DNA of 64,000 nt from Muraenolepis orangiensis (taxonomy: Eukaryota > Chordata > Actinopteri > Gadiformes > Muraenolepididae), in NCBI GenBank assembly GCA_027704905.1, contig CM051005.1, positions 33,003,873 through 33,067,872 of the forward strand, in the 5' to 3' direction. Under the pieces are notes generated by a model. The model was given only the letters and a program-made list of their open reading frames with translations. It ran no database searches and had not been told where the DNA came from. How positions within the stretch are numbered: the stretch's first letter is position 1; every line of letters starts with the position of its first letter. Both the position numbers and the translations under genes were made by a program. Below, one piece after another: positions 22,325 to 33,460 of this stretch.

Positions 22325-24035
22325 CATGGCAATGCATACTATAGGAGAGGTCAAGACATTGGTAGTGAGCATCAGGCAAGCAGCTGCATGTGTGTACCAG
22401 GGTGTTTGTAATAGTGTCCTTGAAGGTGCGGGGGGAGATAAAGGTCTTCATTTTCAAGGTTTTTTGTATGATATTCCAGCTATCCGCTGCTGCAAACTGA
22501 AAGGCGGAGCGGCAAAAGGATGTATGGGCTTTGGGGATCTTTAGCAGGATGTTTGTAGCTGACCGGGTGTTGTGCGTCGGGGGTGGGCGGAGTTGCAGTA
22601 ATTGTGTGAGGTAGAAGGGGGCGGGGCCTAGGAGTGTTTTATAAACAAACATCAGCCAGTGGATGTTGCGCCTGGTCTCAAGAGAGGGCCAGTTAGCCAG
22701 AGAGTACAGATCACAGTGATGGGTCCTGTAGGGGGCATTGGTGGCGAAGCGGATGGCGGAGTGATACAGAACGTCTAAATGATCGAGAGCTCCTTTACAC
22801 GCCGAGCGGTAGATGGTATCACCGTAGTCGAACAGAGGAAGGACAGTCATCAGGACCAGAGAGAGTTTAGCAGATGAAGTGAATGAGGAGCGATTCCTAT
22901 ATAGAAAGCTGAGTCTAGCTTTAACCTTGGTCTGAATTTTGGAGAGATGTTCTGAGAATGACAGATTACTGTCAATCCAAAATCCAAGGTATTTGTAAGA
23001 TTTAACTATTTCGAGGTCTCGGCCTTCGGCGGTCACAATAGTGCCAGTTTGGGAGGCACCACTGCGGCCAAGCCACATAATCTTGGTTTTAGTGGTGTTC
23101 AGGACCAGGCCAAGGCCAGAGAGATGTGACTGGATTCTCTGAAAACTATCCTGAAGAGTTTTCAGGACAGTATCTGGGGAAGGGCCAGCAGTGTACATAA
23201 TCGTGTCATCGGCATATAGGTGGATAGAGGAGTTGCCCACTGATTTCTCCATGTCATTTATATATATTGAGAATAGGATGGGTGCTAGGATAGAGCCTTG
23301 TGGTACTCCCTTAGAGATGGATAGGGGCTGTGTCACCAGACTGTCAGATTTGACACACTGGGTGCGCATGGACAGGTAGTTTTCAAACCAGGCTATCGAT
23401 TGGTTAGTGACACCAATGCATCTAAGCTTTCCCAGAAGAAGTTGGTGATCTACAGTGTCGAAGGCTTTGGCAAGATCGATGAAAATGGCAGCACAGTATT
23501 GTCTGGAGTCAAGGGCATTGATGATATCATTTAGGACTTTGAGAGTCGCCGTCTCACACCCATGACCTGCACGGAACCCAGACTGCATGTCAGATAGTAT
23601 GTTGTAAGTCTTCAGAAACCATGTTAGCTGTTTGCAAACTAACTTTTCTAACACTTTCGCTATACAGGGTAGAATGGATATTGGACGATAGCAGTTGGGG
23701 TCAGCATGGTTTCCCCCTTTAAACAAAGGTTGCACTGAGGCTGCCTTCCAGGCAGAAGGTAGCACTGCTATCTGTATGGACAGATTACAAAGGTGGGAGA
23801 TAGCTTCTGCAATAATTGGGGCTGCAACTTTAAAAAAGAAGGGGTCTAGCCCATCAAGACCTGCAGGTTTGTTGGGGTCAAGTTTACTAAGGACCTCCAG
23901 CACATCATTCTCACTAACTTCCTGCAGGCAGAAGCTGTGACATGGGGCTGCGCTAGAGGGGCTGGGTGGCGGAGTGTTGGTGGGGGGCTTAGGAGGCGTT
24001 AAAGAGTCAAAGTCAAAGGTTCCCACATTTAACAA
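22308..24035 (-). CDS. Reverse transcriptase of the L2/Rex1-type LINE, 575 aa open frame
   Basis: The open frame covers the whole RT: KLDPNKPAGLDGLDPFFFK, NCYRPISILPCIAKVLEK, IFIDLAKAFDTVDHQLLL, SKGVPQGSILAPILFSIYI and HLYADDTIMY (YADD intact), then the thumb and C-terminal region. It would be the back half of one endonuclease-RT protein; the front half is at 24244-25653 in broken frames. The RT itself looks undamaged, but no start codon context supports separate expression. Confidence 0.85.
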   Translation of the reverse strand: MLNVGTFDFDSLTPPKPPTNTPPPSPSSAAPCHSFCLQEVSENDVLEVLSKLDPNKPAGLDGLDPFFFKVAAPIIAEAISHLCNLSIQIAVLPSAWKAASVQPLFKGGNHADPNCYRPISILPCIAKVLEKLVCKQLTWFLKTYNILSDMQSGFRAGHGCETATLKVLNDIINALDSRQYCAAIFIDLAKAFDTVDHQLLLGKLRCIGVTNQSIAWFENYLSMRTQCVKSDSLVTQPLSISKGVPQGSILAPILFSIYINDMEKSVGNSSIHLYADDTIMYTAGPSPDTVLKTLQDSFQRIQSHLSGLGLVLNTTKTKIMWLGRSGASQTGTIVTAEGRDLEIVKSYKYLGFWIDSNLSFSEHLSKIQTKVKARLSFLYRNRSSFTSSAKLSLVLMTVLPLFDYGDTIYRSACKGALDHLDVLYHSAIRFATNAPYRTHHCDLYSLANWPSLETRRNIHWLMFVYKTLLGPAPFYLTQLLQLRPPPTHNTRSATNILLKIPKAHTSFCRSAFQFAAADSWNIIQKTLKMKTFISPRTFKDTITNTLVHTCSCLPDAHYQCLDLSYSMHCHEGMNG

Positions 24036-24243
24036 AGTGCTGGTTAAAGAGCTCTGCTATGCGCTCATTACCGGTGACTACTGTGTCCTCAATAACGAGG
24101 GAGTTAGGGAGATGAGAGGATGGGGGTTTATTCTCCATCTCTTTCACTGTTTTCCAGAATGTCCTTGGATTGGATCCACAGAGGTTGAATTGATTATGGA
24201 AGTAATCAACCTTGGCTTTGCGGATAGCCTGTATAGACTTATT

Positions 24244-25653
24244 TCAAATTTTCCTGAATGATAGCCAATCGTCGTGGGATTTTGAGTGACGAACCCTGCG
24301 CCAGGTGGAGTTCTTGAGGTGAAGCAGTTCAGCTAAATCTCGGTTGAACCAAGGACTGCATCGGTTTTTTAACCTCATTTTTTTTATGGGAGCGTGTTTA
24401 TTGATTGCCATACCAAAGGAGTCATAAAAGAAGGACCATGCAGCATCGATGTCAGGGATCAGACTAATTCTGTCCCACTTGATAGCAGCCAGGTCGTAGA
24501 GGAAGGCTTGTTCGTCGAAATGTTTCAGTATTCGTCTGTGAGTGGTAAGAACTGGCTGTTTAATTGTGCCGCCATTACGAATGCAGCCAATAAGACAGTG
24601 GTCACTGAGATCGCTACAGAAGATGCCAGTTTTGTACCTGTCAGGGTTATTTGTGAGGATGACATCAAGGAGGGTGGCTTTTTCTGGATTTTTGGTGTCA
24701 TACCGTGTAGGAGTAAGGATAATCTGCGAGAGATTAAGAGAGTCCCATTGTTTTTGGACCTGCGCAGGAGGGTTGAGCATGTCCCAGTTTAGATCCCCCA
24801 GAAGCACAAACTCATATATAGCAGCCAGCGACTGTCAGTGTAGAGCTATTTGCCAGTTTAATGTTTACGATAAGTAGGTCAAATTGTTTGGGGACAGATT
24901 TCCTAGTGGCGATAGAACACTGGAGGTGTTGCTTTGTGAATAGAACTACTCCACCCGCTTTAGATGATCTATCCTGCCTAAACACATTAGAACCAGCGAT
25001 GCCGACGTCAGAGTCTGGGAGTCAGTCTTCTTCAGCCAAGACTCAGTGATGACAAGTACCTCCGGATTTGAGCTGTGAACGAGTACTTTTATCTGGTCAA
25101 TTTTTGGCAGTAAGCTTCTAGCATTTACATGTAGAAAACCTAAAGCTTTACGAGAGCAGAAGTCAGGGAAACTCAGATCATTGTGACAAAGATTGACATC
25201 AGGGCATAGGTCAGAACTAGGGCTACATACAATAGAAGGTCCAGGATGAACACGCACATTGCCCGATATCATCAGTAGTAATACAATCAGAGCACGGCCA
25301 AGAGCTAGCATTGAGTCACAATGCCTAGTTTGTTTTGTGCGCACATTGACAGTGGAATGTAGCGTAATCATCTTGTGTAGAGACCTCATAATCACACATG
25401 ATAGTAGTGGCATGGTGTCAGAGTTTATGTTTGGCGTTAGCCCAAGAGACCTGAATATCAGCAATGAGTCATAGTCTCTGCCTACTGTATGGATACAGTT
25501 AGTTACGCAGGTGGGAAGCACTGCTGATGTTAAGTGCGTCGGTTCACATTTGTTATGCGCAGGAGGGGGTAGGGAGGCGACGAATAACGCAAGGAAAAAG
25601 CAGTACAGTTTGGGATTAGCCATTGTTAGTCCAGTGAAGGTAGGAAGCAGCAC
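24244..25653 (-). pseudogene. N-terminal and endonuclease part of the L2/Rex1-type LINE, broken
   Basis: 24946-25653 starts with a hydrophobic stretch (LYCFFLALFVASLPPP), then LLLMISGNVRVHPGPS and the endonuclease start LHVNARSLLPKIDQIKVL with VITESWLKK. 24244-24807 continues with LLGDLNWDMLNPP, TLLDVILTNNPDRY and SDLSDHCLIGC. Between them a frameshift and a deletion of roughly 20 residues remove part of the endonuclease. GNVRVHPGP resembles a degraded 2A ribosome-skipping motif. Confidence 0.75.
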
Positions 25654-25846
25654 TCACCCAGAGGTCAACAGTCCTTGGTATCAGTATATAATATCGATTG
25701 TTCGTGGTTATCCGGAGCTTAGCAGTCTGTAGTCCAGCAAGCTAACTGGTTGGTTAGCTAGCAGGTAGCTAGCAGGTAGCTAGCAGCGGGGCAGGTGGAA
25801 CCAGGCCTCAGCTAGCACAGCAGAGCAGGTGGAAGCAGTCCTCAGC

Positions 25847-26907
25847 GCTGATGACGTCATTACGTCACACATGAACCGGTGCCGAACAAAAGAAGACGCC
25901 GCTGGAGCACATGTTGATATCCGGGCTGATGAGCTCCAAGCCAGGTGTCAATCATGACGTCCGGAGCCGGGACTAAAAGAGAGCTTGGAAATGGTTGTAC
26001 GGGGGGCAGAACGAGCCAGAAACGAACCACGACAACACGTCGAGCGGACCACGGATCGCCGACGCCTCGCACGGGGAATAGCAGCCTGGTTGGACCGACC
26101 GCGGATCGCCGACGCCTAGCACGGGGAATAGCAGCCTGGTTGGACCGACCGCGGATCGCCGACGCCTCGCACGGGGAATAGCAGCCTGTGGGAACCGACC
26201 AGTTGCCACTGCCGACCGCAAACGGGTGAGCTGTCGTTGCGGGCTTACCGTACCAGTGGAGAGGACGCTTGAGAGCGCACCAGGTTAGCCTGACACTAGG
26301 TATCCCCACTGGGGGTTTGTTTTTACGCAGCTGGGGAGCAGAGACATTTCCTTTTTTTTTTGGCCGATCCGAGGAGACGGACAGTGGGAGTCACGACTAA
26401 CACTGTTGCGCCCTAGGCACTTTGTTCCCTGTTTATGGGGTACAGGCCGCATAGTGTAGTTAGCTTAGTATAGCTGTGTTAGGGACAGGGTTAGGGGAAG
26501 GGGGGCTTGATCCATAGGCCTACCGCCCAGATAGGGCCACGTCCCCAGTATCAGTAGTACCCCCCCCCCCCATTTTAAGAACACGCGTGTAGTTGGCTTA
26601 TTTTTCCTTGGTTGCAGTGTCACCCCTATGTGTGTAGTGTGCCTGATTATAGGGTCACCCTGAATTAATAGGGCACGTGTGTAGTTGGCTAAGAGCCCTT
26701 ATTTTTTCCTTGGTTGCAGTATCACCCCTACGTGTGTAGTGTGCCAGTTTGTAGTGTCACCCCTACGTGTGCAGTGTACCGCCTGACGAGGGGGGGAACC
26801 GGATAGCGGGGGAGGAACTAGCAGGGTGGGGAGACCACCGGGAGCAGGGCCCCTTATAGCCTAGCCTGTAGTCCCAGAGGCAGCCCCACGCACAGTGTAG
26901 TTTTATA
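25847..26907. other. Unclassified repeat-like sequence around the LINE and CACTG element
   Basis: Joined with 21858-22006 and 30858-30950, it makes about 1.3 kb that interrupts the SAA unit. It has a 50-bp tandem repeat, C- and G-runs (26463-26575), three imperfect repeats of acgtgtgtagttggct / cccctacgtgtg (26580-26790) and a polyadenylation signal aataaag near 30910. It could be a long solo LTR, but I find no clean terminal repeats or target duplication. Confidence 0.4.
26053..26202. repeat. 50-bp tandem repeat, three copies
   Basis: Three near-identical 50-bp units start at 26053, 26103 and 26153, each beginning ggatcgccgacgcc and containing ggggaatagcagcct. Only a few bases differ. Frames through it are repeat artefacts. 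Confidence 0.95.
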
Positions 26908-27479
26908 CACTGTAAACCCGAATGTTCAAAGTAATCAAATAGTTTAAGTAGTGTGTACTCAAAGTTTCAAAAAAGTTCTACGAACTCAAAAATGTTGAGT
27001 TCGTGTGACTTGTCGTCCTTTTTTGAGTAACTGCAACTTAACTTGATTGATTAACTTGATTGACTTGAACTATTTGTGTATTAAGTAAGCATAACTTAAA
27101 AGCATAACTTAAGCACGAGAATTAAATCATAATTATTATAATATAATAATATATAATAATAAAAAAATTAAATAAAAAAAATTAAATAATTAAGTAATTA
27201 CATATTCAAAATGATAAATTCCACTGATTTATATTGTTTCAACATTACTGCATGTGTCTGATGTCAGTAACATTATAGTGGGTATTGGGGAGGACTTTAA
27301 AGGACTGTATATGATGACTCTGTATATCGCGCGCACTCGCACTCGTGTCGGTCAGAACACAAGACAAGAGGTACGATCTTTGGTCTTTAATCCACATAGG
27401 CATGGGTTCTTCTGGCATTTATCTGGGGTTGGGTGTGTGGTATATACTCATGGAAGCAGTGATTCCTGTGGAATTGATC

Positions 27480-27960
27480 TCATGGGTGTCAGACGGGGGG
27501 GGGATTCAGGTCGCGATGGCCAGCGGTGGGGGTGGGGGGGAGGGTGGCGGCGGGACTTCAGGTCCGAACGGGGGGGGGCGTTAACGGCGACGCGTTAGTA
27601 ACGCATTAACCTTGACAGCCCTATTCTTTATTATCAAATGTATGGTGTGGCGGCAAGGTTTTAGCCGTGGAAACCTTACCAGCGGAAACGCTGCATGAAC
27701 GCACACATTGGTCTAGTCGCCACCCTTGAGGGTCAGACGATGTTTCAGCAACACCCCCCTCCCCCCTCCATGAACTGTTTCAGCAACACGCCCCTCCCCC
27801 CTCCATGAACTGTTTCAGCAACACGCCCCTCCCCCCTCTCCCCTTGACGGATGGTTTCAACCCACCCCCCACCCCCATTTGATTCGCTCCACCCCACTCC
27901 ACCCCCCTCCACCACTCCACCGCGATCATTTGCTCTCCTCCCCCCAACCGCGTTGAAGAA
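27480..27960. repeat. G-rich tract, then C-rich tract with a 35-bp tandem repeat
   Basis: 27489-27590 has G runs up to nine long. 27741-27845 has three 35-bp units (tgtttcagcaacacgcccct then ccccctcc). 27860-27950 is C-rich. The strand asymmetry could favour G-quadruplex formation. No coding value. Confidence 0.85.
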
Positions 27961-28396
27961 CTCCAAGATCTTGTCCAAAGTGCATGGTAAGTTACTTAAA
28001 GTATTAATTAATAGATACATCACATACATTATACCAATTATAGTTAGTTATTTCTGCTCATTTAATCTACCTGACTTAAAAATATAATTTCGCTCAATTG
28101 TTCTCGCTAGTCTCGCATGTTGGTGTAGTGCAGAGCACATGAGGCTCATATAACCTTCCATTCATGGTGGTTAGAACACGTGTAAGGGATAACTTATGGC
28201 TAGCTGGTCATTAGCTAGCCAGCTGGCTTTTACAGCCTAGGTTTCCGACCGCACAGCAGTGTTGTGTATTCTGTATTCCATGGTCATGTTTTTGTAAGCT
28301 AATAGTAATGAACTTTTTGTTATATTGAGTTGTAAGTAATTCTGGTTTGAATGTTGTTGATGGAGGTCTAAACTTTGTCATTTTTTTTCCTTTCAG

Positions 28397-30211
28397 GTGG
28401 CTTGTTCCGATATGGTCTGGCAGTGTAAGTTGTGCGCTCCTTCTTTCACTTCCAGAATACAGTTATTTAAACACTACAGACTGCAGCACAGCCCTCTTCC
28501 ATGCCTCTATACTGATTGCGTGTGTACATTTCAGTCATCATTCAGCAGTTGAGGCAGACAATTGCTGAAGAACTGAAGAAGACTGAGAAGAACCTGCCTC
28601 TCATTACCAAGATGATGCAGACCACATTTGTCCTGCGCGGACAGACCATAGTAAACTCCTGCCCACCAGTAAACGAGCTCATGGACCTGGCCTGCTCTTA
28701 AAATAGAGTGTGGTAATATGGATATTTTTTTCCTGTGTTAACATATTGCACATTCTGTGTGGTTTAAAGTGAAAGTTGTGGTTCTTACTCATTTGGCGGC
28801 TATTTGCTGCGTTATAGAAGTTTAAGAGATCCTCCAAGTTGAACTGACTAATTGATGTTGATGTATTGTCCTGATGCTGTTTTTAAATGTAGGTGTATGC
28901 AGAGTTCCAGATGGTTACAAACCGGAACCTGCCCAACACCTTCTACGCAGAGCTTGACCGCCATATTCGTAGACTGATGACGTTATTTTGACAGAAGGCG
29001 ACCAAAACTGGGACCACAGCAGTTGCGTTGGCAGACATTTTACGAATCCACGATGAACAGGTGAATAGATAATTATACATGTCGTAGGTTGAACCTCTAA
29101 CATTGGACAGCTTCAATGATTCAAATGAGCTTTTACATTTTACAATTAGTCCACTTTGTGTTTGCTATTTGTCTGATTGCATTAATGATGTGTAGAGGTT
29201 ATTTGTGGACATATGTTCTGATTGGACTGTTTAAAATCAACATTGTTCAGTAAACTTTTCAGTATATACACTTCTGTTTTTTATCTTAATAGGAAATCCA
29301 TGACATCCACACCAGGCGCACCACTGTTCTCCATGCACTTCCTGTGTATCTGAACGAGGAAGTCTCTGGATTTTTCAGAACCTGCACAGTGAGTCTCCTT
29401 AAATAATGAACAGTACCACTGTATATTAAGTGAACAGTTAATCAAAATACTAACATGTTTTAGGACTTACCCTTGTTTAGTCTATCCATACAGTTTGTGT
29501 GATTTGGAGAGGTATGGTCTGTTTTATTTCACCCTACTACAAATGAACTGGCTTGGTGTTTTGTTCAAAGCGATAAGAAGTTTAGTAGTGTTCTTGAGCT
29601 TAGTATCAGTATCTCCCACCACTTAGATTCTCTGGTAACTTGGCTGATTCCTGTGTCCAGAACACGCATCTTCTGTTTTTACTTACAACTTACAAACATC
29701 TCCATATACTTAGCTTTGTGCTGCACCAGCAGTACTTAAATGATAAGGAGAGATGATTTGTCAACCACAATAACCAAAAAAAACGTTATAAAATAAATGA
29801 AGTACTATATTGTGGAAAAAATAATTCTATTTAACTCTTATATTAGTAGAAACCATGGATTAGTTTGTGATTAGTATGTCTCTTTCATTCATTCAGGAGC
29901 CTAATGAGCCAGAGCTTGACGATGTTGCTGTGGCCCTCCTTACTGTCATCAGTGACCATGACACAAGTCCAGTTCACTACCAGCCTGTGAAAATCTCTGT
30001 CGTCCTCGAGAGTGACATCGTGATCAGCCTCCCCAGATTTGGTGATGCCTTCCTGGTCATGTTTGGACTAATTTATGCACTACACCTCAGCTATCCTAAA
30101 GCGCTGACCAACACTTTTGAATTCGTTCAGAAGATTGTACTTGGTCTAGAAGCTGGTAGACTGTCGCCCAGGTTGCAGACACTCAAGAATGACTTGATGA
30201 TAAATGTGTAG
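28397..30211 (+). pseudogene. Zinc-finger / SAMD3-like fish gene, decayed, inside the CACTG element
   Basis: Exons follow AG/GT rules. 28397-28712: ATG at 28412, a C2H2 finger CKLCAPSFTSRIQLFKHYR with QH, then in another frame EELKKTEKNLPLITKMMQ and VNELMDL. 28893-29060: VYAEFQMVTNRNLPNTFYAE and ATKTGTTAVALADILRIHDE. 29293-29388: IHDIHTRRTTVLHALPVYL. 29897-30211: DVAVALLTVISDHD, ISVVLESDIVISLPRFGDAF, FGLIYALHLSYPKALTNTFE and KIVLGLEAG, stop at 30209. This combination occurs in multicopy fish proteins often labelled SAMD3-like; its function is unknown. A frame change within the first exon, a frameshift giving TAA at 28699 and a TGA at 28989-28991 break it, while the last 104-codon exon is open. 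Confidence 0.7.
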
Positions 30212-30589
30212 AAAGGATGTGGGGTGAGGTATTATTATTGTGAATCAAACTTTGATTCAGAAGGCCTTCAATAATACCTCACTGAGGTATCCTTCTTTCT
30301 ATACATTTATCAATAGGCCTACTACACAATGTGCACTGTTCATTTTTTCTATTTTCAATTTTTCTATTTGTTTTTATTTTCTATTTGCCATATTTAACTG
30401 TTGTAAAGTTGTTTAATTAGAGTGATTCTATTGTATTTATGTGTACATAAAACTATTTTTTATTAAGTTCAAATAATGTGGTTGTGTACTTATTTTTTTA
30501 AGTTCTGTTAACTTATTCCCACGGATAGAAAACTGAAAACTTTAAGTCGTAGTAACTGAAAATAATCAAGTAGCACCTAATCAAAACTT

Positions 30590-30845
30590 TTGAGTTCTGA
30601 AAACTGACAACTTTAAGTCATAGTAACTTAAATTAGTTAAGTAGCACCTAATCGAAAGTTTTGAGTTCTCAGTACTCAAAACTTTTGAGTTCACAGAACT
30701 CAAAAGTTTGGAGTACTGAGAACTCAAAAGTTTTGAGTTCTCAGAACTCAAAAGTTTTGAGTACTGGGAACTTGAGATTGATAAACTCAAAAATTTTGAG
30801 GTAAGTCATTGCCTCAAAATTTTTGAGTTCTGCTAACTTATTCGG
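30590..30845. repeat. Palindromic subterminal repeats of the CACTG element
   Basis: About ten copies of aaaacttttgagttc and its inverse alternate here, so the strand can fold on itself repeatedly. Subterminal repeats of this kind bind transposase in EnSpm-type elements; that role is inferred. Confidence 0.85.
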
Positions 30846-31105
30846 TTTTACAGTGTAGGTTTAGTAGTACTGTAGTTTATGAATTATATTGGGAACCCCC
30901 TATGTGTTTAATAAAGATTTTTATACTTTTATTCACCTCCTCCTGTGTATCTTGTCTATCTTTAGCAACTCTCGCTGTCCCCATAGCAACCTTGTAATAG
31001 AAGATGAATTATTGACTGGCTAATGCTAACTGCTGAATAACTGACCTGCCCCTAAGACTATTAGCATAGTGTTTATCTATGTACCGTACCAATCTAGTTC
31101 TAAAT

Positions 31106-31322
31106 CTGGAGGATTGAATCCTCTTTATTGGTACACACACAGTGAAATTAGTTTCTCTGCATTTAACCCATGCTAGTATTAGGAGCAGTGGGAAGCTATT
31201 TTCTATACAGCGCCGGGTAGCAGTGAAGGGGTCTGGGGCCTTGCTTAAGGGCACCTCGGCAGTGCCCTGGTGTTTCGGGGACTTGAACCAAGCCCCAACC
31301 CACTGAGCTACTGCTGCAGCCC
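31106..31322 (-). mobile_element. tRNA-derived SINE, unit 1
   Basis: The minus strand has A box TAGCTCAGTGG (31300-31310) and B box GGTTCAAGTCC (31279-31289), with the body and aataaagaggattc tail as in the SINE at 5764-6041 but shorter. It has the same position in units 2 and 3, so it predates the duplication. Confidence 0.75.
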
Positions 31323-31369
31323 GGAAGACACATTCATGGCTGGAAGAAAAGGTGGAGGAAACAGAGGCC

Positions 31370-31432
<63 letters not shown>
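31370..31432. repeat. CA microsatellite, unit 1
   Basis: About 31 CA units. The matching tract is about 99 bp in unit 2 (48342-48440) and is interrupted by ACC in unit 3 (61993-62095). Confidence 0.95.
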
Positions 31433-31434
<2 letters not shown>

Positions 31435-32489
31435 TTAGGATGCTAGGAGTTTGACTTCAACACCTCTACGTGGGAGTGATTTAACACCCTGAATTCTATC
31501 CACCATATAATAACATTGTGAGCTTGGCATGAAGCACAGCAGCTCTCTCTCATGAGTCTTTGGAGGCTATTTGCTTCCTCAGTTGTAATGATGAAACCTG
31601 AGAAAGTCAATCTGAAATTCTCTGAAGGCTGGAATGAATCAAATAAAATATGGATTATGGTGCTGCCTGGTGATTTGGTTACAACGATGGCCCATTTCAT
31701 ACTTTTAACTCCTACTTCTCTGGATAGAGGCAATCTTTGTTAAATCTTCCTCATTTACATAACGTTATGATATGATAAGTCATGTATTATTTAGAATACT
31801 TTTTGCTAGGTGTTACGGCTGCCCTAGTGGAACCGGCCTGTAACATGGATGCTGTCCTCCCCTCTACTGGGTTATCCACAAACAGAGATATCCAAACACG
31901 TGTCATCTATTTGACATTGAACTAAACAAAACTGAAACGCTGATTGGCTGGCCTATCAGCGTGGACCAATCAGGGACCACACCCACACAGGCAACCCATG
32001 AACTAATCAATCAACCAATCAATTCTCACAGGTCAACATGCTAGCGCCCCAGAAAACATGAACACAGGGAGGGACATTAACACAAACACAGACTTAGAAC
32101 TTAGAACTATGACCAAGGGTCAAACTGTGTTTTAAACCAGAAAGAGTGTTTGAATAAAGGAAATTGTTTTACAATATAACGCTAATGTCTTTCATGTAGT
32201 CTTGATAGGCAGGTAGGTTGGTAGGTACATACGTAGGGAGGTTGGTAGTGTTAGTGACCCATCTATCAGAATCAGGAAGATGATGTCCAATATGAATCAT
32301 TCAGGATTAATGTAATGTATTTGCATTACATCATGTATTACATTTATTTATCCTATTTATCCCTGAACTAATGTATCAAAGTGCAATATGAGTCTGAACT
32401 TCCACACTACTCCATTATAATATATATCTATATATATATATCTATGAATAGATATATATATAATCTGTATGACCAATACTCTATCTGAT
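31433..32489. other. Unit-1 spacer, no gene recognised
   Basis: Conserved in units 2 and 3. It contains a perfect inverted repeat ctgattggct / cagcgtggaccaatcag near 31940-31978 and a TATC/TA microsatellite (32418-32463). A minus-strand open stretch at 31443-31733 (FRLTFSGFIITTEEANSLQ) is shared by all three units but matches nothing I know. Confidence 0.45.
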
Positions 32490-33460
32490 CATCTCTACCT
32501 AGGAGACTAAATAGGACCATCTCCAGGTCTAGCTGGGAGACATACTGTATAGGACCATCTCCAGGTCTAACTGGGAGACAGATACTGTATAAGACCATCT
32601 CTGTTGTGCCCCCCCCACGCTCTAATCGATCCAGGTGTGCCCATCATAATCAGCCTACTGAGACTATTAACACCTGGATTACCCTTTTAGGCTGCCGAGG
32701 ACCCACGTCGGGCGTTTGGTTATTGAGAACCACTGTCACCAGAGACTGCGTGTTCCAGCTCCGACCACGTGGCGCCATGTATCCAGCCCAACCCTGCCTA
32801 GTTTATGTTTTTGATGTTGGAGATATTTTCAGTAAAGACATTTTTTCCATTGATTTGAGTGTCCGTGTCTCTCTACTTCTGGGTTCTTTGGCACATTTGG
32901 CTGGTCGGTCTCGTTGGGGCGTAACAATCTCTAGGTCTAGCTGGGAGATAGATACTGAATAGGACTATCTCCAGGTCTAACTGGGAGATACTGTATAGGA
33001 CCATCTCCAGGTCTAGCTGGGAGATAGATACTGAATAGGACTATCTCCAGGTCTAACTGGGAGATACTGTTTAGGACCATCTCCAGGTCTAGCTGGGAGA
33101 TAGATACTGAATAGGACTATCTCCAGGTCTAACTGGGAGATACTGTATAGGACCATCTCCAGGTCTAGCTGGGAGACAGATACTGTTTAGTACCATCTCC
33201 AAGTCTAGATGGCAGACAGATAGTTTAGGACCATCTCCACGTCTAGATGGTAGATATTTACTATTTAGGACCATCTCCAGGTCTTACTGGGAGACATATA
33301 CTGTCTAGGACCATCTCCAGGTCTAGCTGGGAGACAGCTACTCTATAGGACCATCTCTAGGTCTAGCTGGGAGACAGATATTGTAAAGGAGCATCTGTAG
33401 GTCTAGCTGGGAGACAGATATTGTAAAGGACCATCTCTAGGTTTAGGATATATGTATAAT
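32490..33460. repeat. Minisatellite, 36-40 bp unit, unit 1
   Basis: About 16 copies of a unit containing aggaccatctccaggtctag and ctgggaga, interrupted by a solo LTR at 32602-32926. Units alternate between a 36-bp and a 40-bp form. Corresponding arrays lie at about 49530-50150 (few copies) and 63190-63550. Confidence 0.95.
32602..32926 (+). mobile_element. Solo LTR inside the minisatellite, unit 1
   Basis: The 325-bp sequence starts TGTTGTGCC and ends GGCGTAACA, with perfect 5-bp target duplications ATCTC (32597-32601 and 32927-32931). It holds an agtaaagac polyadenylation-like signal near 32830. It is absent from units 2 and 3 at this place, so it is younger than the duplication. Confidence 0.85.

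Larger units (their letters stand above)
22007..25846 (-). mobile_element. Near full-length L2/Rex1-type LINE
   Basis: Minus-strand element of about 3.84 kb. The 5' leader has GCTAGC repeats (25740-25790), the coding region runs from 25653 to 22308, and the 3' UTR ends ttgttcttaattgattttcc ... aaataaaggttctac. This 3' end is typical of fish LINEs. Candidate 7-bp target duplications GCTGATG flank it (22000-22006 and 25847-25853). Two frame breaks in the endonuclease half (24810-24946 and 24035-24244) inactivate it. Confidence 0.8.
26908..30855. mobile_element. DNA transposon with CACTG termini carrying a SAMD3-like gene
   Basis: The left end CACTGTAAACCCGAAT (26908) and the reverse complement of the right end, CACTGTAAAACCGAAT (30855), agree at 15 of 16 bases. 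TA flanks both sides (26906-26907 and 30856-30857). Palindromic subterminal repeats of aaaacttttgagttc fill 30590-30845. CACTG ends, a 2-bp target duplication and subterminal repeats fit the EnSpm/CACTA (CMC) group. No transposase is recognisable in the 3.9 kb; instead it holds a spliced gene remnant (28397-30211). It may be a non-autonomous element that captured or normally carries this gene. Confidence 0.7.

Noticed and set aside
26053..26202. Coding repeats (arginine/alanine rich) at 25945-26309
   Set aside because: A 50-bp period is not a multiple of three, so frames shift at each unit; it is a DNA tandem repeat.
32490..33460. CRISPR-like array of regularly spaced repeats
   Set aside because: The 36-40 bp units are contiguous and similar throughout, with no unique spacers, in a eukaryotic genome: a minisatellite.
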